Notes: generated by a model not told the origin, from the sequence alone. A DNA stretch of 64,000 nt from Achromobacter sp. HZ34 (GCF_002209485.1 NZ_NJIX01000004.1:62001-126000); one strand, 5' to 3'. Positions 28,608 to 37,496 are shown, counted from the stretch's first letter. Translations and numbers: made by a program.

Positions 28608-29689
28608 AAAAGGTCGGTGTCGAATGCCGGGACATATCGCTGTCCTATGGCAAAACGCAGGTGCTCAAGAACCTGAACATCACCATCGAGCCCGGCGAGT
28701 TCTTTGCCCTGCTGGGACCGTCCGGATCGGGCAAATCCACCCTGCTGCGCCTGATCGCCGGCTTCAACCAGCATGAAAGCGGCCAGTTACTGGTCGACGG
28801 CAAGGACGTCACGGGCATTCCCCCGTGGAAGCGCAATATCGGCATGGTGTTCCAGAGCTATGCGCTCTGGCCGCACATGACGGTGTACGACAACGTGGCA
28901 TTCGGTCTGGTCGAGCGCAAGGTCCCGCGCGCCGAACAGCGCGAACGTACCGAAGCCGCGCTGGCATTGGTGGGGTTGTCGCAATATGCCAAGCGCCGGC
29001 CCAACGAGTTGTCCGGCGGCCAGCAACAACGCGTGGCGCTGGCACGCACCATCGTCATCGAGCCGCAGGTGCTGCTGCTGGACGAACCCTTGTCCAACCT
29101 GGACAAGAAACTGCGCGTGCAGATGCGGCGCGAGTTGCTGGCGCTGCAGCGGCGCCTGGGCATCACCACCATCTTCGTGACGCACGATCAGGAAGAGGCC
29201 ATGACCACGGCCGATCGCATGGCGGTGCTGGATCACGGCGTGGTGCAGCAGATCGGTTCGCCGAACAATCTGTTCGACTTCCCCGTGAACCGCTTCGTGG
29301 CCAACTTCGTCGGCACGATGAATGTGCTCGAAGGCGCCGTCAAGGAACGCGCCAGCCAGGGCGTGGTGCTGTCGGTGGATGGCGTGGGCGACCTGCACTT
29401 GCCGGTCAACGGCGACCTGCCCGATGCCCCGCGCCTGGCGGCCAGCTTCCGGCCGCACACGGTGCGTATCGACCTGGCCGGGGGCGCGCCCGATGCCCGC
29501 TACGTGTGGCTGCCGGGTGTCGTGCATGCCAGCGAGTTCCAGGGCGAGTTCACGCGCTACCAGGTGATGATAGGCGAGCAGTGCATCACCGCCGACCAGT
29601 CGCATCTGGCGGGGCTGTCGATCTTTCCCATAGGCGCGCCGGTGGCGTTGGGCCTGGAGCCCAGCCAGGTGCGCCTGCTGGCGGCCTGA
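28604..29689 (+). CDS. Fe3+/polyamine-type ABC importer ATPase
   Basis: 361 residues, a CUT1/POPT-like ATPase with a regulatory C-terminal domain. Walker A GPSGSGKS near residue 40, Q-loop MVFQSYALWPHMTV, signature LSGGQQQR, Walker B LLLDEPLSNLD and switch FVTHDQEEA are all present. The C-terminal TOBE-like part (about 240-361) resembles PotA/FbpC proteins. The start overlaps the permease stop. A LysR gene begins 7 bp after its end. Confidence 0.93.
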   Translation: MKKVGVECRDISLSYGKTQVLKNLNITIEPGEFFALLGPSGSGKSTLLRLIAGFNQHESGQLLVDGKDVTGIPPWKRNIGMVFQSYALWPHMTVYDNVAFGLVERKVPRAEQRERTEAALALVGLSQYAKRRPNELSGGQQQRVALARTIVIEPQVLLLDEPLSNLDKKLRVQMRRELLALQRRLGITTIFVTHDQEEAMTTADRMAVLDHGVVQQIGSPNNLFDFPVNRFVANFVGTMNVLEGAVKERASQGVVLSVDGVGDLHLPVNGDLPDAPRLAASFRPHTVRIDLAGGAPDARYVWLPGVVHASEFQGEFTRYQVMIGEQCITADQSHLAGLSIFPIGAPVALGLEPSQVRLLAA

Positions 29690-29696
29690 CGGCGGC

Positions 29697-30578
29697 ATGG
29701 AGATCTATCAGATCCGCGCCTTCATCAAGGTGGCACGCCTGGGCAACGTGACGCGCGCGGCGGAAGCCCTGTCCTTGACGCAGCCGGCGGTGACTGCGCA
29801 AATCAAGGCGCTTGAGCAGAGCCTGGGGGTGGCGCTGTTCGACCGCAGCGGCGGCCGCCTGGCGCTGGCCAAGGCCGGCGAGGCACTGCTGGAGACGGCG
29901 GAACAGCTGGTGGCCCTGGGCAATCAGCTGAAGTCGGCGGCGCAGGCCTTGCAAGGCGAGTTGCACGGTGTGCTGGAACTGGGCGTGCCCAGCGAACAGC
30001 CGGACTTCCTGCGGCTGGGAGAATTGGCGGCGACGGTCATGCGCCAGTTACCGCTGGTGGAATTGAAGACGCATGTGATGCCAGCCGAGATCCTGGCCGA
30101 CCAGGTCGCGAATGGGCGTCTGGCGGCAGCCTTGACGCTGGCCGCCGCGCCGCCGCGTGGGCTGCAATGGATGGCCTTGCGCAGCGTGCGCTATCGCGTG
30201 GCATTGCCGCGGTCCCTGGCCGATACCCTGCGCAAGGGTGGGTGGCGCGAGCTGGCGCAGCTGCCGTGGCTGGACGGGCCAGCCGGCAGCCACACGCACC
30301 TGCTGTTGCGCGACTTGTTCGAGCGGCACGGTTTGAGTCCGCGGGTGGTGATGCGCAACGATGATCAGGCGAACCTGATGGCTTTGGTGCGCGCCGATGC
30401 CGGTTGCGCCTTGCTGCGCGAGGAAACCGCCTTGCAGGGTGCGGCGGCGGGCGATTGCACGGTGTGGAGCAATGTGCACGCCGACGCTACGCTGGGGTTC
30501 ATCGTGTCGCCGGACCGCGCGGCGGAGCCGCTGGTGGTGGCGTTGGAGTCGATGGTAAGAGAGGTCTGGCTGGCTTGA
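29697..30578 (+). CDS. LysR-family transcriptional regulator
   Basis: 293 residues. The N-terminal winged helix-turn-helix (FIKVARLGNVTRAAEALSLTQPAVTAQ, about residues 9-35) is typical, with the effector-binding domain from about residue 90. It is in the same direction as, and 7 bp after, the importer ATPase. So it is probably co-transcribed with the importer it may control, unlike the usual divergent LysR layout. The effector cannot be inferred. Confidence 0.92.
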   Translation: MEIYQIRAFIKVARLGNVTRAAEALSLTQPAVTAQIKALEQSLGVALFDRSGGRLALAKAGEALLETAEQLVALGNQLKSAAQALQGELHGVLELGVPSEQPDFLRLGELAATVMRQLPLVELKTHVMPAEILADQVANGRLAAALTLAAAPPRGLQWMALRSVRYRVALPRSLADTLRKGGWRELAQLPWLDGPAGSHTHLLLRDLFERHGLSPRVVMRNDDQANLMALVRADAGCALLREETALQGAAAGDCTVWSNVHADATLGFIVSPDRAAEPLVVALESMVREVWLA

Positions 30579-30623
30579 TGTCGGCCTGCAAGCTGTCGGC
30601 TTACAAGATGGCGGCTTGCATTA
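30579..30623. repeat. Three tandem 15-bp repeats
   Basis: TGTCGGCCTGCAAGC, TGTCGGCTTACAAGA and TGGCGGCTTGCATTA follow one another exactly in 15-bp register, right after the LysR stop codon, in the gap before the convergent ArsR-type gene. Confidence 0.6.
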
Positions 30624-30643
30624 GGGTCGCGATCGAACGACCT

Positions 30644-31348
30644 TCAATCGAAGGCCAGTGCTTTCTCTCCGCTGCGGGTCAGGCGCAGCGCGCGCGAGTC
30701 CCCTTGCCGCTCCACCCATTTGCGCGCGATGAAATGCGCCAGTAGTGCGTCACCCAAGGCACCGCCGATATGAGGCCGCCGCGCGCTCCAGTCCAGGCAG
30801 GGGTGCGCGAAGCTGCGCCGAGTCTTGTGGATGCTGTCAGCGTCCAGGCCGATGCCGCGCAGATAGTCTTTCCCGGCGGTGGTCAGGACATACTGCCCGG
30901 CGCGGGATCGCAGGTAGCCTTGCGCGAGAAAGGCATCGTGCACCCGCACCGCCACGGCACCCGCCATGTGCTTGTAGCAGGTGCGCGCTTCGCACAGGTC
31001 CGGTGGCGTGCGTGGCTTGAAGGGCGTGGCCCGCACACCGGCGACGACCAGCAAGGCTTCCAACGCCGCACCCACGTCCGCATTGGCCAGGCGATAGTAG
31101 CGGTGCTTGCCTTGCGTGGTCTGCGCCACCAGGCCCTGTTCGCGCAGGCGGGTGAAGTGGCTGCTGGCGGTGGAGGTGCCGATGTCGGCGACGGCGGCCA
31201 GTTCAGTGGCCGTGCGCGCGCAACCATCGAGCAGACTGCACAGCATGCGGGCGCGGGCAGGGTCGCCGATGGCGGCGGCCACCGCGGCAAGCTGGCTGTC
31301 GACGGCGTCAGCGTCAGCGTCGGCGGCGGGATGGGCAGTGTCGGACAT
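30644..31348 (-). CDS. ArsR-family transcriptional regulator
   Basis: 234 residues, twice the length of a minimal ArsR protein. The N-terminal part (about 18-100) is a winged helix with ELAAVADIGTSTASSHFTRLREQGLV. The C-terminal half (about 115-234) has DLCEARTCYKHMAG and PCLDWSARRPHIGG. This layout (ArsR domain plus a Cys-containing extension) occurs in regulators next to MFS efflux genes. The paired cysteines could bind a metal or a reactive compound. It is divergent from an MFS transporter 73 bp away, with a dyad between them. Confidence 0.9.
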   Translation of the reverse strand: MSDTAHPAADADADAVDSQLAAVAAAIGDPARARMLCSLLDGCARTATELAAVADIGTSTASSHFTRLREQGLVAQTTQGKHRYYRLANADVGAALEALLVVAGVRATPFKPRTPPDLCEARTCYKHMAGAVAVRVHDAFLAQGYLRSRAGQYVLTTAGKDYLRGIGLDADSIHKTRRSFAHPCLDWSARRPHIGGALGDALLAHFIARKWVERQGDSRALRLTRSGEKALAFD

Positions 31349-31365
31349 GATTCGATCCAGGTCGA

Positions 31366-31392
31366 AGTATGGATACGTTGCTGCAGCATACT
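31366..31392. promoter_or_regulatory. Candidate operator between ArsR-type and MFS genes
   Basis: AGTATG (31366-31371) and CATACT (31387-31392) form an inverted repeat with centres about 21 bp apart, that is two helical turns. It lies between the divergent start codons, where the ArsR-type protein would be expected to repress both genes. Confidence 0.4.
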
Positions 31393-31421
31393 GGTGGCCT
31401 GTCCATGACTACAAGAAAAAC

Positions 31422-32852
31422 ATGTCGATGAGCATTGCCGCGCGGGAGGGGGCGTTCTTCGGCCCTAAAGTGATCGCGGCCACCTTCGTGCTGGCGGTCT
31501 TCGGGTGGGGCGTGGGGTTCTACGGGCCGCCCGTTTATCTGCAATCCGTGGTGCAGCGCGGCGCGGCCGATGTGGCGTGGGCGTCGGCCGCCGTCACCTG
31601 GCATTTCGTGTTGGGCGCCTTCGTGGTGGCCAACCTGCCCAGGCTTTACCGGCGCGTGGGGGTGGCGCGGGTCACGGTGGCGGGGGCCGTGGTGCTGGCA
31701 TTGGGCGTGTATGGCTGGGGCATCGCCGCGACACCGGCGCAACTGTTCCTGGCGGCGAGCTTGAGCGGCGCGGGATGGGTGACGATGGGGGCCGCGGCGG
31801 TCAACGCATTGATCGCGCCCTGGTACGCCGCGCGGCGGCCGGCGGCGCTAGGCATGGCCTATAACGGCGCCAGCCTGGGTGGCGTGGTGTTCTCGCCCTT
31901 GTGGGTGCTGCTGATCGGCGGCCTGGGATTCGCTGCTGCCGCGGCGGCCGTAGGTGTCGTGATGGTGGCCGTCATGGCAGGGCTGGCCGTGAGCGTGTTC
32001 CGCCATACGCCTGCGTCCAAGGGGCAGGCAGCGGATGGCGCAAGTAGTACTGTCAGCCGACCGGGCATGAAGGGCGGAGATGTCTGTAGTGCGGCCACGG
32101 CTGCCGCTGTCATGTCGGCGACAGTAGCAGCGACAGCCACCCGATCCGCTGGATGCGCGGCGGTCGGCGCGGCCGTTCAGGCAGACAACGCATCCTTGCC
32201 TGCCCCCGTGGCTAACGTGTGGCGCGACCGGCGTTTTCTCACCTTGTGCGCCGGCATGGCCTTGGGGCTGTTTGCGCAGATCGGCCTGATCGCCCATCTG
32301 TATTCGCTGCTGGTGCCGGTGATGGGTGAAAAAGCCGCCGGCGTGGCGATGGGCTTTTGCACCGCCTGCGCGATAGCAGGCCGTACAGTGGTGGGCAAGG
32401 TGATGCCTCCGGGCACCGACCGTCGCCGGGTCGCCGCGATTGCCTATGGCCTGCAGGCGGCCGGCGTCATCGCCCTGCTATTGAGTGTATGGCTTGCGTC
32501 ATCTGACGCTGCGATCCCATCGATGACAGGTAGCACCTGGGTGGTCGCGCTGCGCTGGACGGGGCTGCTGCTGTTCGGTTCCGGCATCGGCAATGCCACT
32601 TCCCTGCCGCCACTGATTGCGCAGACCGAGTTCACCCGCGCCGATGCGCAACGGGTCATCCCCTTGATCGTGGCGGTGTCGCAAGGCACGTATGCGTTCG
32701 CGCCGGCACTGTTCGGCCTGCTACGCGACAGCGGCGGCCCCACATGGCTGTTCCCCGCTGCCGCGGCCGTGCAGCTGGCCGCCATCGCGGCCCTGCTGTC
32801 GTACTCGCGCCGTCCTATTTGGTCGCGTCCGGCGCATTCGGACGATGCGTAG
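31422..32852 (+). CDS. MFS transporter
   Basis: 476 residues. Two six-helix bundles are visible, the first from about residue 15 (VIAATFVLAVFGWGVGFYGPPV). The central cytosolic loop (about 190-265) is unusually long and Ala/Ser-rich, with two cysteines. The second bundle starts at about FLTLCAGMALGLFAQIGLIAHL. It resembles oxalate/formate-antiporter-like or YbfB-like families. Two close ATGs (31422, 31428) are possible. It is probably controlled by the divergent ArsR-type gene. The substrate is unknown. Confidence 0.88.
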   Translation: MSMSIAAREGAFFGPKVIAATFVLAVFGWGVGFYGPPVYLQSVVQRGAADVAWASAAVTWHFVLGAFVVANLPRLYRRVGVARVTVAGAVVLALGVYGWGIAATPAQLFLAASLSGAGWVTMGAAAVNALIAPWYAARRPAALGMAYNGASLGGVVFSPLWVLLIGGLGFAAAAAAVGVVMVAVMAGLAVSVFRHTPASKGQAADGASSTVSRPGMKGGDVCSAATAAAVMSATVAATATRSAGCAAVGAAVQADNASLPAPVANVWRDRRFLTLCAGMALGLFAQIGLIAHLYSLLVPVMGEKAAGVAMGFCTACAIAGRTVVGKVMPPGTDRRRVAAIAYGLQAAGVIALLLSVWLASSDAAIPSMTGSTWVVALRWTGLLLFGSGIGNATSLPPLIAQTEFTRADAQRVIPLIVAVSQGTYAFAPALFGLLRDSGGPTWLFPAAAAVQLAAIAALLSYSRRPIWSRPAHSDDA

Positions 32853-33021
32853 GCTCACCGCTGCGCGCCTCGTTGTCGGCGGCGCGATTGGCTTGATCGA
32901 AGCCAGGCTGATCGTGCCGGCCTGCCCGCGGCGGATGATCCATGTCGGGTACGTCCTGCTTCAAGTCGTCACGCGGTGAAGGGCGCGGCGCGTTGCGATT
33001 CGTGTTGGGCTGGTTGAACAT
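32815..33021 (-). CDS. Small hydrophilic protein, 68 aa, unknown function
   Basis: Not recognised by family. From the ATG at 33021, which has a strong AGGAG 6-7 nt upstream, it reads MFNQPNTNRNAPRPSPRDD and continues rich in Asp, Arg, Pro and Asn with no hydrophobic core. It is likely disordered. It converges with the MFS gene, overlapping its last 38 bp. A longer frame reaching 33156 exists, but the ribosome-binding site favours the short form. Confidence 0.55.
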   Translation of the reverse strand: MFNQPNTNRNAPRPSPRDDLKQDVPDMDHPPRAGRHDQPGFDQANRAADNEARSGEPTHRPNAPDATK

Positions 33022-33186
33022 GCGTTTCTCCTGTCTAGGGATGAAACACCTCGGCCGCAAGCACCATGCCGTCGCAGCGCCCGGCGCTCGCTGCTCATTG
33101 ATGAGGTCGCCGCAGCAACGATGGCGACGAACGACGCCGCGTGGGGGTGGACGCATCGATGAGCGACAGATGTTTCAATGAATAGA

Positions 33187-33205
33187 AATAGCTCTCATTT
33201 GTATT
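33187..33205 (+). promoter_or_regulatory. Candidate Fur box
   Basis: AATAGCTCTCATTTGTATT; its reverse strand, AATACAAATGAGAGCTATT, has the ATGAGA core of Fur sites and the AT-rich flanks of the 19-bp consensus. It lies 69 bp before the first gene of a PepSY operon, a gene type normally induced by iron limitation. Confidence 0.5.
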
Positions 33206-33273
33206 AGAATCCGGGGTTTGCCGAAAAAATAGGCCGCGCGCGCTCCGCATGACGCGTGAGCCACCGATTCCCG

Positions 33274-33582
33274 ATGTCCGCAAAAGCTTCCCATCTGCCT
33301 CTTGCCTATCGCTGCGCCGTGCTGTCGCGCGTCCTGGCCGCCGGTCCGGCCGGCTATCTGTTTGCCTATACCGCGACCACGCTCACCGGGCATCTGCTGC
33401 TGCCCGCGGTCACGCGCGCCGACGCCGCGCTGGCGGCAACGATGGTCGGGTTCCTGGTCTACGCCATCGCGGTATTGGTGGTCTTCGCCAGTGCCAGCGC
33501 CAGGCGCGCATGGAGCTGGGTGCTGGGCGGCACGCTGCTGTGCTACGCCCTGGATCGGTTGCTGATGGGAGCGCTGGCATGA
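33274..33582 (+). CDS. DUF3649 family small membrane protein
   Basis: 102 residues from the ATG at 33274. Three hydrophobic segments are visible (LSRVLAAGPAGYLFAYTATT, AALAATMVGFLVYAIAVLVVFA, WVLGGTLLCYALDRLL). This matches the small iron-transport-associated DUF3649 proteins encoded before PepSY proteins. Neither this ATG nor a GTG at 33256 has a good ribosome-binding site, so the start is uncertain. The stop overlaps the PepSY start (ATGA). Confidence 0.75.
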   Translation: MSAKASHLPLAYRCAVLSRVLAAGPAGYLFAYTATTLTGHLLLPAVTRADAALAATMVGFLVYAIAVLVVFASASARRAWSWVLGGTLLCYALDRLLMGALA

Positions 33583-35264
33583 GGCCCGACGGCAAGGTCG
33601 AAGGCTTGCGCCAGTCCATGTCCTGGCTGCATACCTACACCGGTCTGCTGCTGGGCTGGGTCCTGTTCGCCATGTTCCTGACCGGCACGCTGAGCTACGT
33701 GCGCGACGAGATCACCGCCTGGATGAAGCCGCCGGTGCAGCATTCCTTCGCCGACGCGCAGACCGCCGATCGCGCGGTGGCGGCGTTGCGCAAGCTGGCC
33801 CCCGACGCCGAACAATGGACCATCGACCTGCCCACCGCGCGCCAACCTGCCGTGGAGGCCAGCTGGCGGGCCAAGGGCGCGGCGCAAGGCCGACGGGGAC
33901 GTGAGGCCGTCATGCTGGACGCGGGCACGGGTGAAGTCTTGCAAGTGCCGGAGACGCGCGGGGCGGACTTCTTCTACCGCTTCCACTTCGAGTTCTACGG
34001 CATGTCGGTCTACACCGGACGCATCATCGCCGGCATCGCTGCGTTCTTCATGCTGGTGGCCATCATCAGCGGCGTGATCACGCACAAGAAGATCTTCACC
34101 GAGTTCTTCACGTTCCGTCCGCGCAAGGGCCAGCGCTCGTGGCTGGACGCACACAACGCCATGGCCGTGCTGGGCCTGCCGTTCCACTTCGTCCTTACCT
34201 TCACGGGCCTGTTGCTGCTGATGTTCATACTGCTGCCCTGGGGGCTGGACGCGGCCTACGACGGGCAGCGCAACCAGTTCTACCAGGAGCGGCGTGCCCA
34301 GTTCGATCCCAGCCTGGAACGCCCCGCGGATGCGGCCGCGCCGGTGGCGGGCGTGCTGGCGCTGGACCGGATCCTGCACGATGCGGACCAGAAGTTCGAC
34401 GGACGCGGCATCGACTCTTTCGTGGTCAAGCATCCCGGGCTGGCGGACAGCACCGTGGAAGTGCGGCCGGCCGCGGGCGACCGCCTTACGGACTATCCGG
34501 CACGCCGGTTGTTCTACACGGCCGACGGCTTGCCGCTGCAGGCGCCGCCCGAGACCGCTACCGCCTGGAGTACGGACGTCTATCGCGCCATGATCAATGT
34601 GCACATCGGACGTTTCGCCGGGCCCGCGCTGCGGTGGGTCTTTTTCCTGTCCGGGATTGCGGGCACGCTGATGGTGGCCACGGGCCTGGTCCTGTGGGTC
34701 GTCAAACGCCTGCCTGAACGGCGCAAGGCAGGCGCCACGCCTTTCAGCCATCGGCTGGTGGAAGTCCTCAACACAGGCGCGATCGGCGGCCTGACCGTCG
34801 CCATCGGCAGCTACTTCTGGCTCAATCATCTGCTGCCCGCGGCGTTGAAGGATCGCTCGTTATGGGAAATACGCGGCTTCTTCTGCGTGTGGCTGCTGTG
34901 CGCGCTGCATCCGCTGTTGCGTACGCATCGCCGCGCATGGATCGAGCAACTCTGCCTGGCGGCGGTATTGCTGTTCCTGCTGCCGGTGCTGAATGCGGCG
35001 ACCGGCGGGCTGCCCTTGTGGCGCAGCCTGGCGCAGGGCCAGTGGAGCATCGCCGGCTTTGAATTGAGCGCCATGGCGGTGGCGGTGCTGCTGGCCTTCG
35101 CGGTGCGCAAGTTGCGCGCGGGAGTTGGCTCAGGTGCCGGCAGGGGCGCCGGTAAAGCCGCGGCCAGGCATGCGGGGCACGTTACGGCCACGGGCGCGGC
35201 GGCGGCGGTCACGGCCATGCAATCCCGTGACCTGGAGTCGCGCGAGATGGGAGTACAGCAATAA
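33579..35264 (+). CDS. PepSY-associated transmembrane protein (siderophore-reductase type)
   Basis: 561 residues. Family landmarks are SWLHTYTGLLLGWVLFAMFLTG near the N-terminus (membrane helix with a haem-ligand-like His), FHFEFYG near 130, a membrane segment followed by HKKIFTEFFTFRP, and FHFVLTFTGLLLLM near 200-215. Two further segments lie at about 355-375 and 405-425, with an additional C-terminal membrane cluster. Related proteins (FoxB/PiuB-like) act at the inner membrane in removing iron from siderophores. The start overlaps the DUF3649 stop, and the stop overlaps the next ATG by one base. The C-terminal 60 residues are Ala/Gly-rich and low in complexity. Confidence 0.9.
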   Translation: MRPDGKVEGLRQSMSWLHTYTGLLLGWVLFAMFLTGTLSYVRDEITAWMKPPVQHSFADAQTADRAVAALRKLAPDAEQWTIDLPTARQPAVEASWRAKGAAQGRRGREAVMLDAGTGEVLQVPETRGADFFYRFHFEFYGMSVYTGRIIAGIAAFFMLVAIISGVITHKKIFTEFFTFRPRKGQRSWLDAHNAMAVLGLPFHFVLTFTGLLLLMFILLPWGLDAAYDGQRNQFYQERRAQFDPSLERPADAAAPVAGVLALDRILHDADQKFDGRGIDSFVVKHPGLADSTVEVRPAAGDRLTDYPARRLFYTADGLPLQAPPETATAWSTDVYRAMINVHIGRFAGPALRWVFFLSGIAGTLMVATGLVLWVVKRLPERRKAGATPFSHRLVEVLNTGAIGGLTVAIGSYFWLNHLLPAALKDRSLWEIRGFFCVWLLCALHPLLRTHRRAWIEQLCLAAVLLFLLPVLNAATGGLPLWRSLAQGQWSIAGFELSAMAVAVLLAFAVRKLRAGVGSGAGRGAGKAAARHAGHVTATGAAAAVTAMQSRDLESREMGVQQ

Positions 35265-35593
35265 TGGCGTGGGCTTGCCTGCTACTGGCATTCGCGGGCT
35301 TCGGCGCGATTGCCGCGTCGATGGACCGTCACTACGAAGATCTGCTGCGGCGCGAGCCGCCGGTGCGCACGCGACGTCTGTTGCGCAGCGTCGGCTATGC
35401 GGTCCTGGCCTTGGCCTTGTGGCCGGCCATCCATGCGTGGGGGGCTTCGGTAGGCCCGGTGCTGTGGCTGGGCGCGCTGACCATGGCCGCGCTGCCGTTG
35501 GCGCTGCTGTTGACCTATCGCCCTGCATGGGCACGCCAGGCCGTGTGCGCCGCCCTGCCCCTGGGACTGCTGGCCTGGACCTTCGCGGCCTGA
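35264..35593 (+). CDS. DUF3325 family small membrane protein
   Basis: 109 residues with three to four hydrophobic segments. It matches the DUF3325 proteins found after PepSY proteins in iron-siderophore operons. The ATG at 35264 shares a base with the PepSY stop codon (TAATG), giving tight coupling. The role is unknown beyond this association. The three-gene unit lacks the TonB-dependent receptor that usually accompanies it. Confidence 0.8.
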   Translation: MAWACLLLAFAGFGAIAASMDRHYEDLLRREPPVRTRRLLRSVGYAVLALALWPAIHAWGASVGPVLWLGALTMAALPLALLLTYRPAWARQAVCAALPLGLLAWTFAA

Positions 35594-35684
35594 GATTCAG
35601 GGAAGAACGGTTTTATCTATTTTTGGAGGCGGTGCCCCCAAAGCCCACGGCCGCTGCGGGGCGTGTGATTTACACGGCCCTCTG

Positions 35685-36770
35685 TCAAACACCCTCGGCC
35701 AGCACCGCGCGTATCGACGCCAGCGCGCGCTCGATATGGCTGTCATCGATATGCCGATGCGTGACGCAGCGCAGGCGCGTGGCGCCCCAGGGACGCACGG
35801 CCAGGCCGGCCGCTTGCAGATCCCGCACCCACGTGGCGCTGTCGCGTCCGCTGCGGGACACGTCGATCTGGATGATATTGGTCTGCGGCACCGTGGCGCT
35901 GATGACACCCTGCAGGGCATTGACGCCATCGCTCAACAAGCGCGCACGCACGTGATCTTGCGCCAACCGCGCACCCATATGTTCCACCGCATACAGTCCC
36001 GCTGCCGCCATCAGGCCGGCCTGGCGCTGCGTGCCGCCTATCATGCGGCGCAGTGAACGGGCACGTTCCATCACGGCTTGCGGGCCGCTGAGCACGGCAC
36101 CCACCGGCGCGCTCAGGCCTTTCGACAGACAAAGGGATACGGTGTCCGTGTGCTGGGCGATGACAGCCGGCGCCACTCCCAATGCCACCGCGGCGTTGAA
36201 CAGGCGCGCACCGTCCAGATGCACCGCGCTGCCATGCGCGGCCGCGATCTCACGAACCGCACGCATGTAGTCCAGGGACGGCACGGCACCCGCCGCGTTG
36301 TTGTGCGAGGTCTCCATCGCCACCAGCGAGGTCTTCAGCTTGTGGCCGCCCCCTGGCACGCTTTCGGCCAGGCGTTGCAGGTCCATGGCGCCGTCCACGC
36401 CAGGCACGGCCAGGTAAAAGAGATTGGTGAAGGTAGCCGCGCCACGCTCCGACGTGTACATGTGCGCATTCGATTCCAGCACCAGTTGCTCGTGGCTGGC
36501 CGTCTGTGCCAGCACGGCCAGCAGGTTGGCCATCGTGCAGCTGGGCACGAACAGGCCCGCGTCCTTTCCCAGAAGCGCGGCCACGGTGCTTTCCAGCTGG
36601 CGCACGGAAGGATCGCCGTCCAGCCCGTCATCGCCGATGGGCGCGGCGCGCATGGCTTCCAGCATGGCCTCGGTGGGGCGCGTGACCGTATCGCTGCGCA
36701 GGTCGACGAAGTGGCCGGGAAGTTCGGTTTGAACGGAAGCGGAAACGGAAGTGGAAGTGGAGGCTGCCAT
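35685..36770 (-). CDS. ltaE: Low-specificity threonine aldolase
   Basis: 361 residues from the ATG at 36770. It is a PLP enzyme splitting threonine/allo-threonine to glycine and acetaldehyde. The N-terminus VDLRSDTVTRPTEAM, the DGARLFNAAVALG segment and the PLP lysine in SLCLSKGLSAPVGAVL (about residue 210) are family landmarks. The first 18 residues are Ser/Thr-rich and come from a hexanucleotide repeat. It is last in a minus-strand unit after two amino-acid permease genes (25-bp gap), suggesting use of an imported hydroxy-amino acid. Confidence 0.92.
   Translation of the reverse strand: MAASTSTSVSASVQTELPGHFVDLRSDTVTRPTEAMLEAMRAAPIGDDGLDGDPSVRQLESTVAALLGKDAGLFVPSCTMANLLAVLAQTASHEQLVLESNAHMYTSERGAATFTNLFYLAVPGVDGAMDLQRLAESVPGGGHKLKTSLVAMETSHNNAAGAVPSLDYMRAVREIAAAHGSAVHLDGARLFNAAVALGVAPAVIAQHTDTVSLCLSKGLSAPVGAVLSGPQAVMERARSLRRMIGGTQRQAGLMAAAGLYAVEHMGARLAQDHVRARLLSDGVNALQGVISATVPQTNIIQIDVSRSGRDSATWVRDLQAAGLAVRPWGATRLRCVTHRHIDDSHIERALASIRAVLAEGV
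36735..36764 (-). repeat. Degenerate hexanucleotide repeat in the aldolase N-terminus
   Basis: Five consecutive units on the plus strand: GGAAGC, GGAAAC, GGAAGT, GGAAGT, GGAGGC. They encode the Ser/Thr/Val-rich start of the aldolase. Copy-number change would keep the reading frame. Confidence 0.6.
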
Positions 36771-36795
36771 GGGGATTCTTCTGGGTAGCTGCGCG

Positions 36796-37485
36796 TCAGC
36801 GCGCGGGGATGATGCGCTTCTCCAGCAACCTGACCGACTGCGAAGCGATGAAGCTGATGGCGATGTACACGACGGCGACGAACACATAGAGTTCGACCAG
36901 GCGGCCGTCGCGCTGGCCGATCTTGGACGCCGCGCCAAGGAAGTCCGTCAGCGCCAGCACGTAGACCAGTGACGTGTCCTGGAACAGGATGATGACGCGC
37001 GTCAGCAGCGCCGGCACCATATTGCGGATGGCTTGCGGCAGCACGATGCTGAGCATGGTCTGGCGTTGCGTCAGGCCCAGCGCCATGCCGGCATTGAACT
37101 GGCCGCGCGCGATGGACTGGATGCCGGCGCGCATGATCTCGCAGAAGTACGCGGCTTCGAACATCGAAAACGTGATCACCGCCGAATTGAACGCGCCCAC
37201 CTGGATGGGCCGGGGCGAACGCAGCAGCCACGCGCCCAGGTAGGGCACCAGGAAGTAGAACCAGAAGATCACCAGCAGCAGGGGAATCGAGCGCATGGTG
37301 TTGACATAGACCGTGGCCGGCACCGACAGGATCTTCAGCGGCGACAGCCGCATCAATGCCAGCAGCGTGCCTATCACCAGTCCCGCCAGCCCTGCCAGGG
37401 CGGTCAGGGTCAGCGTGAAGGTCATGCCCGTGCCGAACAGATAGGGCAGCGCGTCGCGAATGGCGCCGAAGTCGAAATTACCCAT
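36796..37485 (-). CDS. gltK: Polar amino-acid ABC importer permease (GltK-like)
   Basis: 229 residues, HisM/GltK family. Membrane segments start at LPYLFGTGMTFTLTLTALAG. The ATPase-contact loop is SIARGQFNAGMALGLTQRQTM near residues 125-145, with the following ITL-type helix. With the adjacent GltJ-like protein it forms the channel for a glutamate/aspartate-type amino acid. No ATPase gene lies in this unit. The ATG is 11 bp after the GltJ-like stop. Confidence 0.9.
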   Translation of the reverse strand: MGNFDFGAIRDALPYLFGTGMTFTLTLTALAGLAGLVIGTLLALMRLSPLKILSVPATVYVNTMRSIPLLLVIFWFYFLVPYLGAWLLRSPRPIQVGAFNSAVITFSMFEAAYFCEIMRAGIQSIARGQFNAGMALGLTQRQTMLSIVLPQAIRNMVPALLTRVIILFQDTSLVYVLALTDFLGAASKIGQRDGRLVELYVFVAVVYIAISFIASQSVRLLEKRIIPAR

Positions 37486-37496
37486 GACGGCGCCCC

